64,000 bases of DNA from Nymphaea colorata (lineage: Eukaryota; Streptophyta; Magnoliopsida; Nymphaeales; Nymphaeaceae), in NCBI RefSeq assembly GCF_008831285.2, contig NC_045139.1, positions 7,410,204 to 7,474,203 on the forward strand. Reading direction: 5' to 3'. Made by a program: the position numbers and the translations under genes. Under the pieces are notes generated by a model. The model searched no databases. It was not told the DNA's origin and saw only the letters and a program-made list of their open reading frames with translations. Shown here one piece after another: positions 20,001-31,897 of this stretch (the stretch's first letter is position 1; every line of letters begins with the position of its first letter).

Positions 20001-21214
20001 AGTTGTGGCACAGACAACAAATTTTTTGTCATTCCTGGAACATGGTAAACGTTTCGTAAAATCCGGTCTTTGCCGAAGTTGGCTATAATCTCTGCTTCTC
20101 CAATATGTGCCACTGGGAGCTTTGTGTTGTTAGCAGTAACAACAACTCGATTTCCATCATATTCTTTCAGACTTACGAACTTGCTCTCATCACCGGTCAT
20201 ATGATTTGAGCATCCAAAATCAATTATCCAATCAGTTTGATAATTGATCTTCTCTTCTTTTTCTTTTACGGGTTTTGTATGAGCGGAATTGCATCTTTCT
20301 TGCATAATATTTTCTTTTACCTCCATTGAGTACAAAAACGAATTTTTCTGTACAGTCTCATTAGCTCCCCCATTTTGTTTACTCGTCATGACTGCATTTC
20401 CTTCATTTATTCTGACTCTGCAGTCACGAGCAATATGACCCAACTTCCCACATCTAAAACATTTCACCTTTGGTCTCCACTGCTGTGTAGTTGTTTTCTT
20501 TTGTACATTTTTCTCTTTCTTGTCATCAATGTTTCTACTTGAAGACCTAATGACTGGCTTAGCTGGCCAACGTGATCTCTGACCCTTACTAAACAAAACT
20601 TCCTCATTATTTCCCTTGAGAGAAAGCCCAGCCATCTGCTTTGCTAATGTTTCTTGATTGATCAATAGATTTTCTAACTCCAACAAAGTTGGTTGAACTG
20701 GCCAGCCTTGAACACCAATTATAAAACTACCAAATTCTGGACGAAGTCCACGAATAAGAATTCTCCGCATACGGGCCTCACTGATCTTTGACTCAGGATC
20801 AATTTGAGATATCTCTCTACAGATATTTTTAACCTTCATAAAATATTCTGCTATTGACATGCTTCTCTGAGTTAATGTAGCTAGATCATTTTCTAACAAT
20901 TGTAGGCGGGCATCATTAGCTCGAGAAAATAGGGTTGCAAAAGCATCCCATGCTTCTTTAGGAGTCGTAGCATCTCGTATATGCTCTAATAAGTGTTTCT
21001 CGATTGATACCTTAATTGCAAATAAAGCTTTTCCTGCTTTGATCATCCATTTCTTCTTCGCTTCCTCGTCGACAGGAACATTAGTGTCTGATCCCAATAC
21101 TATCTCTCATAATTCCTGTCCTAGAAAATACGACTCCATACAGGATTTCCAATAGCCATAATTGCTATTGTTAAGTTTCTCAATATTGTTTAATGCAACT
21201 GCTAATGCCGCCAT
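17067..21214 (-). pseudogene. Copia-2 gag-pol with inactivating lesions
   Basis: The start is the ATG at 21214 (MAALAVALNNIEKLNNSNYG). The frame has a TGA at 21107-21109, where relatives have Trp in 'ELWE'. It continues through a UBN2-type Gag, the CCHC knuckle CFRCGKLGHIARDC (about 20.42-20.46 kb) and a protease whose D-S-G motif is DFG (WIIDFGCSNHM, 20213-20221). A single-base frameshift near 19.645 kb precedes the integrase frame (HSDVFGKV, DDFSRYTW, TDNGGEY). A TAG at 19077-19079 interrupts the frame before [14 protein letters not shown]. The remaining 606-codon part encodes reverse transcriptase with YVDD (18024-18035) and RNase H with YCDNQSA. All pieces are otherwise collinear and well conserved. 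Confidence 0.95.
17072..17082 (-). other. polypurine tract of Copia-2
   Basis: The coding strand reads GAGGGGGAGAT immediately before the 3' LTR, as expected for the plus-strand primer. It overlaps the last pol codons. Confidence 0.9.
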
Positions 21215-21263
21215 AATTTCAAGATATAATTATTCCAATAAATCGGCCCTCGGACAGAACCTC

Positions 21264-21275
21264 GCTCTGATACCA
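21264..21275 (-). other. primer-binding site of Copia-2
   Basis: The coding strand reads TGGTATCAGAGC, two bases inside the 5' LTR. This is the same initiator-tRNA-Met type as Copia-1. Confidence 0.93.
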
Positions 21276-21277
21276 CT

Positions 21278-21849
21278 TGTTGGAAAACGTAATGCGTGCC
21301 CTAAATATAACTCAGCTACAAACTCAAATTTATGTGGAGAAAATCTAGCAGAGTCTCGACGTCCAAAATGATACTCAATAATAACTTTGAAAGAGTATAC
21401 TTTAAAATATCAACTATTTATTCATCAAAATAAACATTACAAGGAGGCTCAAGAAAACTCACCTCGCTCACGTAGTGAACTTCCACACCTAAATACCTCC
21501 AAGCCCGACGCTCTTGCACTGAGCACAACTCTCACACACCTCACAAGCTCACACACCTCACACGCTCACAAAGTGAGCACATAAATGACTCAACCACACT
21601 CACAATTTTTTCACACACACTCACTCTTTTTCACACGTACCCCTCAACCATCATCTCCTATTTATAGGAGAGGAGGTCGGTGGATGAAGCTTCCACCGAT
21701 TTCCACATTGTTTCTTTTTTAATTATTTTTCTTTCTTTTTAATCAGTACCGACATTATAACCACCGACTTAAAAGAGAGGCTCAAAGCCTCATGAGTCTT
21801 CTCGACTCATCTCAAGAGAGTCGGTGGGAGAGTCGGTGATGACTCTACA
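21278..21849 (-). repeat. 5' LTR of Copia-2
   Basis: 572 bp. It differs from the partner by four substitutions and carries an extra 12-bp copy of a GAGAGTCGGTGG-type unit near its outer end. Confidence 0.96.
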
Positions 21850-21854
21850 CGTAG

Positions 21855-23490
21855 TTAGGAAAGCAAGGAAATACAGCTCTACCTCAATACATGAGTGAGC
21901 ATATATATTTTTATGAGTGAGTATATATACACAAGAGTGACTTGAATATCTAGTGGAGTCACCTAACCATTTAATTAGGGCGGTTTATCAGATGGTCTAT
22001 CTGATGCATGCAGATGGATGGTTGAGAGAATACATAGGAAAAAAAAAAGTGGAAACTAATGTTAAATTACTACAATACCCATGACTTTTTCTTTTTCTTT
22101 TTTCTCTTAACCATCTTTTATTAGATGTTTAGAAAACCAGAGTCACCATTCAATTTATATTGAAATATGCTTGCTGATGGGTTTTTCAGATAGATCCTTT
22201 TAAGAAATCTATAGCTGAAAACCATCACAATAAGTGTATTAACAACGATTTTTTGTTATACAGTGGTTTTTCAAGGCTTTCGCAGTGGTTTTTGAGTTTT
22301 TCGGCAGTGGGTTTAAAAAAAAAAATCCATCCAGCAGCTGCAACATGGGGCAGTCGGCAAATTTCAATTTTATACCCACATACACACGTATGCAGTGGAT
22401 TTGGATTTTTTATAAAGCTATAGTGGCTCTTCGTGTCAGAATTTTGTAACAACGCTCTCGATATTGATCATATGCAATTTCATTGCATATTTAGATGCAC
22501 AGATTCCTTACACATATGACGACCTTTTTCAGTACCGAGTGCTAAAAACATGTCATTTTTGTGAAAGGAAGTGAATAAGGGGAAAAGATTTCTTCGTGTG
22601 TGAAACATGCACGCATGCACTTATGCGTGCGGTCCTCCAACTACAAATATGATTTCAAATGACTGATTTGGATCAAAGTATCACTATTGATTATTGGACA
22701 TCGAGTGTTGCACCTAGGAAGCATCAGATACAAATAAAGGGATATTCTTTCTTCTTCTTCTTTTTTATCTTTCAATTTTCCCCATACGAGATTGGAAGGC
22801 ACTCGGCATGATATAAGATATAAGATATGAGATATAATTATATGGGAAAGCATGTTCCCAGTTTTTTAACAGAGGGATATTTGGTGTTTTTATTTTGTGA
22901 ACTTTTTTTAAGTTCCATTTTTTACCTCATAGGGGAGGGGTTTTTCCATTTCACGAATACGAGTACTTTGATCATTTTAAACATATAACATGTGGTTCCT
23001 TGTTAGCGCCATAACATATAACCGGCTTCAAAGTTTTGATTTAAAACAACCACTATCTAAATTAATGAAATAGAAAAAGAGGATTCAGGGGGATAGGCAA
23101 AATTGATCATTCATTAATTTTCATAGTAATGGATACTGTCCATTTTTAGTTTGATAGATTCTAATGAGTAGTGATGTCAATCTAATCTCAAATTTAAATT
23201 ACATTAGCTACTTGAGAAGGAAAGTTTGAGAAGTTCATTTTTCTTTTTGTTAAAGTTGATTATTTCTTTAAAAGGGTCGATTGTCATATGCAAATTATTG
23301 TATCATTTGTTGATTAATTTTTTGTTAATAAAAAGGGACGGGACACCCCCGCAAGCTTGCATTGGAAGAGAGTTTTAGTTGTCTTAGTAATGTTATCATG
23401 TTTGGCGTTATGGCAATGTGATTGATCTTTTATGAAGTGTCCAATACTATATAGTGATCACCATGCCTCGAAGACTTGACGAGAAAACAT
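21855..23490. other. intergenic DNA, no gene seen
   Basis: AT-rich sequence with short microsatellite-like runs. I looked for the missing 5' exon of the neprosin relic just outside the copia insertion and saw none. Confidence 0.4.
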
Positions 23491-23494
23491 GGGA

Positions 23495-23884
23495 TATTAA
23501 CAACCGGAATTATGATTTAATCTTTCATTTCCATATAATCCAAATGCAATAAAGGAAGTCATTTATGACTTATTGCAGACAAAGTCGATGAAGATATATG
23601 GTGCAATGAATCTTCATGTTTAATGAAAACCATGTAGGGCTGTCAACTTGGGGGATGGGATCCTTGACCAAAGCAGGTTTAATCTGAGGTATTAACAACC
23701 AGAATTATATTATGATTCAATCTTTCATTTCCATATAATCCAAATGCAAAAATGGCAGTCAGATGTGACTTACTGCAGGCAGAGTCGACCAAGATTTATG
23801 GCACAATGAAGCTTCGTATTTAGTGAAAATCATGTAGGGCTGTCAACTTTTGGGATGGGGTCCTTGACCGAAGTGGGTTATATA
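23495..23884. repeat. 195-bp imperfect tandem duplication
   Basis: Copies 23495-23689 and 23690-23884 share 'tattaacaacc', 'tttcatttccatataatcc' and 'catgtagggctgtcaactt' at matching spacing. Divergence is moderate, so it is not very recent. It is non-coding. Confidence 0.88.
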
Positions 23885-23906
23885 CGGCCCCCTGTCAATT
23901 TCATGC

Positions 23907-23954
23907 ACACGCTTGTGATGCTACTACGTGACACGCTTGTGATGCTACTACGTG
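23907..23954. repeat. 24-bp perfect tandem duplication
   Basis: The unit ACACGCTTGTGATGCTACTA plus CGTG occurs twice in direct contact. Confidence 0.95.
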
Positions 23955-24044
23955 ACGACCGAAAGTTTTGGGATTCGATAATAGAAGCAAAGTCGGCAGC
24001 CAACGAATTTACTTAGTCAAAAATGCCCTAATGACGAAGGTGGG

Positions 24045-24790
24045 AATGATAGTGTTAACTATATGTGTAAGTCACTATGACCATGTATCCGTCTGAGCGG
24101 CAAAAAAAAGCGTCGCTCCTTTTGTTATCTCATATTATGTTGGTTATCTTAGATCTCTTTCATTATCTCAAACGTTATAAGACTTGTTTCTTTATCTCAC
24201 ACATTTGCGTTAATTTGGACATTACAAGACCTGTTTGTTATCTCATACAGCCTGTTGTTATCTCATATGTTATAAAGACTCATTTTATTATCTCATACCA
24301 TTGTCGTTATTTTAAACACTATAAAAACACTATAAGACCTGTTTCGTTACTCATACTTTTGTTGTTATTTCATATGCTATAAGATTTGCTTCGTTATCTC
24401 ATACTTAAGTCATTATCTCAAATGCTATAGGACCCTGCCGTTATTTTGTACTTCTGTCGTTATCTCATACGTTATGGGAATGTCCTACCTATTTTACTAT
24501 TTCATACCACTATCGTTATCTCAAATACTATAGACACATTATTTAGTCTCGCCCATTTTGTTATCTCAGACTTTGTATGACACGTTATTTGGTCTTGTTC
24601 ATTTTGTTATCTCAGAAGCTACAAGATGTAAGTTAAGAATGTCTGCATGTTAAACATTGAAGTAAACATGTACATCCGTCGTAAAAGTCAATATAAAAAG
24701 TTGATAGATTGGTAGTCTGATTCACCCTTGATGTACACTGGCTGTGTACACAGGGTGGCACACATAACCCATTCTCGTCACATTCCTACT
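24045..24790. repeat. TTATCTCAT-rich dispersed repeat, direct form
   Basis: About a dozen variants of TTATCTCA(T/A)AC recur at irregular spacings of roughly 20-45 bp in one orientation. The flanks match those of a second copy at 52.74-53.29 kb: 'ctatatgtgtaagtcactat' on the left, and 'aagtaaacatgtacatc' and 'acccattctcg' on the right. Two copies with shared ends suggest a mobile repeat unit rather than a simple satellite. Confidence 0.7.
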
Positions 24791-26600
24791 CTTCTTTTGA
24801 TGTGATTGGGACAGTCAACAACTCACCATTACGAACATTAATTATATATGTTCCTTATTAATGGGAAGGATGTAACCAATATCTCCCTCAAGATTTGATT
24901 GCCAGCTTTCATTACACTCTAATGCCAGTCGCTAATTCACAAAATTTTTGTATGAACAAGGCCCATTTGCTCAAGAGGCTCTACATGCTCAACAAACCCC
25001 ACCAAGTCAATTTACGTACTGTTGCTCATGTGAGTGAATGTGGCCTACTTGTTTGAATAATATTTGCACTTATCATCTCGAGCTACTTCACCTATTTGTG
25101 CCGCTTCCATTAATTTGATCATCAGATTTCTGGCACTGGCAGCTAGTTTTTTCCTGTATTATTATACTTTAACACATATAGGATATCTGTTATTTTTATA
25201 GCTGAATCAACTTGTTGACCAAGTAAGAAGATCTTATAAGTTCATAAATTTGGACCTGCAAAATTCTTCTACCCTCAGAACGCATAGCAATTGCCGGAAC
25301 ACCTCAACCTGCTATCTAAATAATAACACAACCGTCTGGTTGCCAGTATCTGGGAAGAATCAATTGATCTGAATTGCAGTCGAGATGATCTTACATTTCT
25401 CCTCGTTGGCTATCTTCTGTTTGTATTCATTTACTGTATAAAATTGCAACTTTACCAAATCTCTCCATTCTGTCCTTTTACGTTGCTGTCTGACTCTTTT
25501 GACATGCAAGCAAGGTTAATTAATCATGTATTCATTTTAAACAATATTTCTGCTGTTTACACGCAGCTTATTATTATGTAACCATAATGAATTCATAAAT
25601 ACATAAATATGTTTTTGGTTTACAATGGGCTTAAAATTAGCTTAATCATTTCTTTTCTGTCATGATCACGAACCCTTCAAGAACCAGTCTGCTTTGATGG
25701 TCCTGCCTCCTAAGAGGAAGGCCATCGAGCTTGGCTCAGAAGGATAATGTCAAAGGAAATTACTGCAGTCCTTTTCAACCATATCATTGAGCTTAATTTG
25801 CTTGTTAATTTGGCATAATGGCTTCAGTTTTGAGGAGGGAAACGAATTGATTGTTTCAGATTACTGCAGTAAAAAATTTTGTAGCAAGCAATGCGGTTCG
25901 TCGGTGGAGGAGGAGCATCGTACTCCTGGTGGTTGGGCAACTCAGAATTTAATTTTCAGACCAGCAGGCAGGATGGGTCATTAATGAAACTGTACCGAAA
26001 ATAAACGGCCAAAGAAACAACTCGCAAGAAGCAGCCCAGACCTGCTTACTATAAAAAACCTACTGAATTAGTAAGCGTTATTTCTGAGGTCCCAGAGAGA
26101 GAGAGAGAGAGATGAAAACGAATTCATTTAAACGAAACACATCCAAGAGAAATGGACGTAAAACACACAATAAATCAGATGCTAAAATGATAAGTAAAAT
26201 TAGAGAATAGATCAGGGTGCCAAAAAACCTTAACAATGGATGTGATGTCTGCCCAAAGATTGAAAAGTAAAACTTCAAAGTCATACACCTGCAGCTCTAA
26301 CGAAAACATTGCTCCTCGTCATCCAAATATGCCACCAGAAGCAACATAGCCAAACCCTCCAAAGGAAACGCCATCTGTTGGATTTCTGAATCGAGGTCAC
26401 ATGCAAAAATAGTACCTGCTTGATGATCACTGGGGTCTCTTTATTAGTGCCTGGGCACAAATAGTAACAACTTGTGGATAGTTGAAGAGTTGGGCTGTTT
26501 CTCTGTACAATTTGCGGTGCAGTGCTGCCAAAGCATTTATTTTAGAATTTATTTCTCGTCTCCGACCACCAAAGATGCTAATTTGATTCTTTATTTCTTC
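24791..26600. other. intergenic DNA upstream of KCR-C, no gene seen
   Basis: This holds a weak coding-like patch near 25680-25770 (FKNQSALMVLPPKRK on the plus strand) with no recognisable family. A GA microsatellite is at 26095-26112. Nothing else can be supported. Confidence 0.4.
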
Positions 26601-26606
26601 TATATA
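26601..26606 (+). promoter_or_regulatory. putative TATA box of KCR-C
   Basis: TATATA lies 40 nt before the start codon of KCR-C, giving a very short predicted leader. A more upstream start site cannot be excluded. Confidence 0.4.
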
Positions 26607-26645
26607 TGCTGTCCACAAAACTCACGTTCTTCAAAGAAACCACCG

Positions 26646-28260
26646 ATGGTGCTTCAAACTCTTCTCATTCTTTCTGCAGCTCTTGCCCTCTTCCATATTT
26701 CTAAAGCGTTCTTGGTTTTGGCAAAATGGGTTTGGGCTTCCTTCCTGCGTCCAGTGAAGGATCTCAAAGAGTACGGGTCATGGGCCATAGTTACAGGACC
26801 GACTGATGGCATCGGGAAGCAGCTTGCCTTCCTCTTGGCTCGACGCGGCCTCAACTTGGTCCTAGTTGGTCGCAACCCATCTAAGCTGAGCTCAGTCTCT
26901 AATGACATACTCAAACTACACAGCTCTATAGAAACAAAGAGCATTGTGGTTGATCTTGGGACTGAGGTCGACAAAGGGATGAAGAAGATCAAGGAAGGGA
27001 TCAGTGGCCTGGATATTGGTATATTGATCAACAACGCAGGCACTGGCTATCCTTATGCCAGGTTCTTGCATGAAGCAGATGAAGAGTTGGTCGAGAGGAT
27101 CATCAGAGTGAATGTGGAGTCCACTACTAAGCTCACCCACCTTGTGCTGCCTGAGATGCTGAAGAAGAAGAAGGGAGCGATTGTCAACATTGGCTCTGGT
27201 GCTGGATCTCTTGTGCCTTCCTATCCTCTCAACACCGTCTACGCATCTACAAAAGCGTAAGCCTCTCTATCTTTTTGTTTTACACTCTTAAATGGTTTCA
27301 TGCAGGAAGCTGTTGAATTTGCCTCTCCTTTTTAGCTACCAAATTTAGAATTTGGTAACTCGCAGATCCTCAAATGCATAAACTCTGTAGGCGTGGAATG
27401 GTAGGTTTGGGAAAATATATATGCTCAAAGAGTTCAGGTCTGAGCTTTCTCTAACAACTCATTGGAAAGAAGAAATCATCCATTCTCGGAAGAAAAAATA
27501 ACTAATAAAATGTGAGGTGAAGATCTGAAGCCCAAATACGAAAATATATTTGTGATATTTGTATTTTTTTTTTTTTTTTTTGTAGAGGATTATTTAGCTG
27601 TGGTTTTGGAATTAACTTCTCCAAGTTCTTACATGCATACCCATCAGAGGCTTTGAAAAATATCGTGGGAAGGTCCAGGATGAGAAGAGGCAACTAACCA
27701 ACTACTAATTTTTCTTATCAGTACCTGACAGAGACTTTTAATAGCCACTGGACTCTATTTTCAGAGATATCATCTAAATATGTCCCTCCTGCGGTTTCTT
27801 TCTTCCTCTTTTTTTATCATTCCTTTTCTCCACGTCAATGCTCATCTATTCTATTTCACAACAACATTTCTTTGCGAAAAAAGTTATTTTCTTTTATTGA
27901 TGAAGCATCAACTTTCCAAGATTTTAAAAGTACTCATTTGATTGTTTTCTTTTTTGTGTAATCCGAGCGACAAAAAGTAAAATAATCAAACATGATCAAG
28001 CTCTATAATTGCTTCAAAAGGTTGAACATGTAGAGCATTCAAATCTAAATTTGGGTAAATTGTCCTGCTTCCCCTTTTTCTTTCTTGAATTGGTGATAAA
28101 TGGTTGAGAAAGGGAGTAGGAGCCTCTTCATATTTTTTCACCCTAACACACAAACTTCCCCCTGAAAGATTCTGCACTCCAAACAGTATCTGCCGGCTGG
28201 CTCATATGCGGCTCCGTTGTGTCTGAAATGCAGTAAAGCCCCACTCTTAATCAAGACAAT

Positions 28261-28327
<67 letters not shown>

Positions 28328-31300
28328 GGCAAATGTGGAGGAACAATATTTATACCCAGAACACTCATTTTATGGGCGCGCATGCTCATGGCAATAATGT
28401 GTGCCACTATGTGCATTTACTCCTGCATTTAAGCTGCTACCTCCACCATGGTTTTGGGATCATGCCGCATGGGGTGCGTAGTGGGGAGAGCACTGGTGTT
28501 AGGTCCAGCTCCAGCAAATTTAATGGGGTAACATAGTTGGCTGCCCATGAAAATGCTTGTTGCTCGATTAAATGAAATGACTAGGGATGTCAATAAATGG
28601 ATACAACATTTGAACCCGATATCCAACCATAATGTTTAAAAAATTGGGATATTTAAAAAAAATTAACATCCGATCAAAATATCAGTTGGGATTTGGATTT
28701 AAGAAAAATAACATATGATCTGATTTAGGTTCCATTGGAAAATATCTACTAGGATTCAATTTCATATTTGATTTCTGTTTCAAATAAATGTCCTATATCC
28801 TGACATATTTAACTTAACCTCATGACCTTTTCCACAAATGTTCAGGGCTTAGCTATAAAAATAAAAAAAGTACAAGCAACCCTAAGGCATGTCTACTTAG
28901 TTGCATAGCTAGGTCAGTTGGACACATGTTGAAGCTTCATTACAGCTAGGGGTGGAGTCAGAAAATTACGGTTAAAGGGCGCCAAATATAAAATTTTAAA
29001 TTTTAAGGGGCACCAACATGTAAGTAAAACAAATTCTCAAAAATATCAATACAAAATTAAGAAAAATTTTAGGTTCTGCGTGGGCAACTGCCCACACCTC
29101 CCTCCGACCCTGATTGCAGCCCTTGTCAAGGAAGAACTTCATTGAAATAAAACGACTCTTAGGTGCTAGGTACATGCATTATAAATTGTGTCGGCTATTG
29201 AAAGCATTTGTATTGAAATGGAGAGGAAGGAAACAACAAAGCCAAAGTGTTATGCGTTCCTTTTGTCTTTCTGTTTTTCTCAATACTTGATATCACTCCT
29301 TCCCTACAAACATAACATCATAGGGCCTCAGATCTGCCCATTTCTCTCTCTCCCATCAATTTAAATGTCAATTAAATGTGAGTGAGAAGACGATATGAAT
29401 GGAAGCCCCTCCTACCTGACCTTCACTTGGACACAATAAACAGCTTGCATTTATTCGGCCTGACCTTGTCAGTGGCCATTTAAGGGACTACTCTAAATAG
29501 TTTATTTTCTCGTTGAGAGCCATCCGTCTTTAATATTTTTGTAGCAGCCCTCAAACATTTTAATTTTTCAAAAAATGCACCAGTTAAGAAGGATTGGGAC
29601 GTCGCCGTGTCATTCTGCTTTGAGCATGTGGAGGAAGAAATTCAAGATGATGAGTTTAGCTAATGCATGTAGCTAACTTTGACACTCGGGAGAGTATAAA
29701 AGTTCAAAAGCATGCGCCCAACCTCCGTTTCTAAAAAAAGACAAAAGCCATAATAAAACACTCAGGCTTGGCCCGGACCGATAAGCAGTTGGGTGCCGGT
29801 CAGGCTGCAGCCAGTAATTGTGGCTTGGTCTGGTTAAAATTTAAAAATATACTTTTTAATATATAATAATATATTAATATAATTATTCATAATAAAATAC
29901 ATATAATTATATATATATTAATTAAAATAATATTAAAAATACTTTATCAAGCTGAATCAAGCTTAATTGGGCCAACCCAGGCAGGCCTGACAACTTACCG
30001 GGCCACCCAGAGCTTATTTTTCAAGCGCGACCCTAGGCCTGAGCCGGGCTGAGTACCAAGTACCAATCGGGTATCCGGCCCAATGCTCAGGCTTATACAC
30101 ACTCTCTCTTTCTTTCTCTCCCTTTCTTTATATATATATATAATTTGTTCTAGATGTTCTCCATCTTAAGATTGATCTATTCTGAAAAGAAAATATTTTA
30201 TAGTTTAAACTTCTAACTTCATAAAATAACAAGAAAAATTAGAGTTTTCAGGAATGATCAATTATTAAAAAAATTGTAATTTTTCTTTTGGCAAGATGTA
30301 TACAACCACAAGAGGTATATTGCCTGGGGCCAAGGTGGTGTATTTCAAGGGGGTCTTTATTATAAAAATCATGATCACCGTTGCCACCCAGCGTGTCATT
30401 CACTTGGACCGTAAAAAGGTCCTGAAACATGTTGTATGGATTCCAAAAGTGAGGGCCATGGGGGACGTGGAAAAATAACCACTTACCCTGAAAAGAATGG
30501 AAATGAAATTGATGTGATGATGACATGCAAGCAACCACATGTATGGTAGATTGCATAAGTTGCATATAAAACAGGGCATGAGGCCATGTGCATATTCTAT
30601 TCTTTTTGGAAGATTAATTGATGCACAAATTGAAGCATAGTGGGAAGGACATCTCGAAGCATTGAAAGTTATGTCCCAAGGGGTTGGATAGATACTTTTG
30701 CTCACCTAAAATATCAATGTCATCCATGTACTAGCACTGCATGCAAAGATTTAAAAACTTGCACAATTAAAAATTCTGAAAAGTGGTAACCTGTTTGCCT
30801 TAAAATTGGTGCTCTTTAATGGAAGGCCGGATACAACGCACCACCGGATTGGAATATAACGATTCGATTACAACTCTACATGCTGCAAATTTTTAACACA
30901 GATGCATATATGGATTTGCTTACTATTCTGAAGGGGGAGAGAGAAAAGCTCAAAGAAAGGAAAGGATAACCTTTTTCTTATGCTAACAATAGTGAATTTG
31001 CTCTTGCAGATATATTGCTCATTTTTCCAAAAGTCTTCACGTCGAATACAAACAATTTGGCATTGATGTACAGTGTCAGGTATGTTCAACTATGAATTTT
31101 GTATATATATATATATACATTCAGTTTATCTTGAGATCTAGCAACATCAAACCTGGGTCATCCATCTAAAATTTAGATGTCCCAAATCTCTCTTCTCTTT
31201 CTCTCCTTTCTTCCCTTCCCTCTCTCTCTCTCTCTCTCTCTCATTTTCCAAGGGAAACCTGTTCGTAGACTAAAATCTGTTCAATGTCTAACAATTAAAA

Positions 31301-31897
31301 ATCTTGAAAGCACCATAAATTGTTGATAAAGGCAGTACAGTAAACTTTCCTCAATGCTGCTGTAACAACTATTTTTTAGTGATAAACTTTAATTTTTAGC
31401 CATATATATATATATATATAATATAATATATATGTATGTGGAGAGTTTTACGCTGCATGTGTCAGATATTGCTAGATAGTTTAAAATTAAAAATCTGTCG
31501 CTAAAAAACTCACTTGAAAATTCTGCCAAGTGAGCATTAGCGACTGTTTTACATTTAAAATGTCCAGGAAATCCCTCATAATAGATTGTAGATATGCAAC
31601 ACAGGGTCCCCAACGCACCATTAATGTTTTCGGTTCACTTCTTGGCCTCAGGTTCCAATGTTTGTCGCAACAAAAATGGTCGCCAAGAAACCGTCCTTCT
31701 TAGTGCCGAGGGCCGATGAGTTCGCTAAGAGTTGCATAGCTTGGATCGGCTACGAGTCTCTGTGTGTCCCTTATTGGCCTCACTTCTTGCATTCGCTTGC
31801 CCTCAGCCAGCTTCCTGATGCTCTGCTCAACTGGTGGTTGTTTCACCTCTTCCTTGGCCTCAGGAAGAAGGCACAGATGAAGGACCAAACCAAGTGA
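26646..31897 (+). CDS. KCR-C: very-long-chain 3-oxoacyl-CoA reductase, 3 exons
   Basis: Coding exons are 26646-27256, 31010-31079 and 31652-31897, giving 308 residues with GT-AG junctions at the same phases as KCR-B. I chose the ATG at 26646 because it aligns with the KCR-B start; the open frame runs further upstream from 26472 but has no homology there. A hydrophobic N-terminal segment (about 6-34) fits an ER anchor. TGPTDGIG is at 50-57, then VDLGTEVDKG, NNAGTGYPYARF, NIGSGAGS and catalytic YASTK at 199-203. Exon 3 reads VPMFVATKMVAKKPSF and later YWPHFLHSLAL, and ends KKAQMKDQTK, like typical plant KCR. Of the three plus-strand copies this looks the most canonical and is the best candidate for the working elongase reductase. 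Intron 1 is about 3.75 kb and packed with repeats. Confidence 0.95.
28262..28322. repeat. AT microsatellite in KCR-C intron 1
   Basis: About 60 bp of alternating AT followed by GTGTGTG. Confidence 0.95.
28580..28810. repeat. dispersed 'gatttggatttgg' repeat copy
   Basis: Starts 'agggatgtcaataaatggat' and continues with AT-rich phrases such as 'gatatccaacc', 'ggatttggattt' and 'cctatatcctgacat'. Related copies lie near 32690-33000, 39345-39680, 45100-45340, 47830-48080 and 63180-63410. No coding capacity; class unknown. Confidence 0.55.
28948..29114. mobile_element. MITE related to the 4431-4668 element
   Basis: Starts GGGGTGGAGTCAG, contains 'gcaactgcccacacc' and ends 'cctccgaccctg', an inverted-like end. 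It sits in KCR-C intron 1. Confidence 0.45.
29761..30094. mobile_element. non-autonomous element with GC-rich ends and AT-rich core
   Basis: Roughly 100-bp ends rich in 'ggcccgg/ccgggc' phrases flank an almost pure AT core (29840-29945). A second element of this shape lies at 63615-63848. It sits in KCR-C intron 1. Confidence 0.5.

Larger units (their letters stand above)
16507..21854 (-). mobile_element. complete Ty1/copia insertion (Copia-2) with 5-bp target-site duplication
   Basis: The element spans 16512-21849 and is flanked by the direct repeat CGTAG at 16507-16511 and 21850-21854. LTRs, primer-binding site, gag-pol and polypurine tract are all present on the minus strand. The two LTRs differ by four substitutions and one 12-bp tandem-repeat indel over about 560 bp, so the insertion is young. 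The coding region nevertheless has a premature stop in gag, a protease active-site change, a frameshift and another stop, so it cannot encode its own machinery. Confidence 0.97.

Noticed and set aside
24045-24790. CRISPR-like or satellite array
   Set aside because: Spacing is irregular, units are degenerate and the genome is a plant; better described as a dispersed repeat with internal motif amplification.
26472-26645. N-terminal extension of KCR-C to an upstream ATG
   Set aside because: The ATG at 26646 aligns with KCR-B and starts the hydrophobic anchor; the extension has no counterpart and overlaps the putative TATA box.
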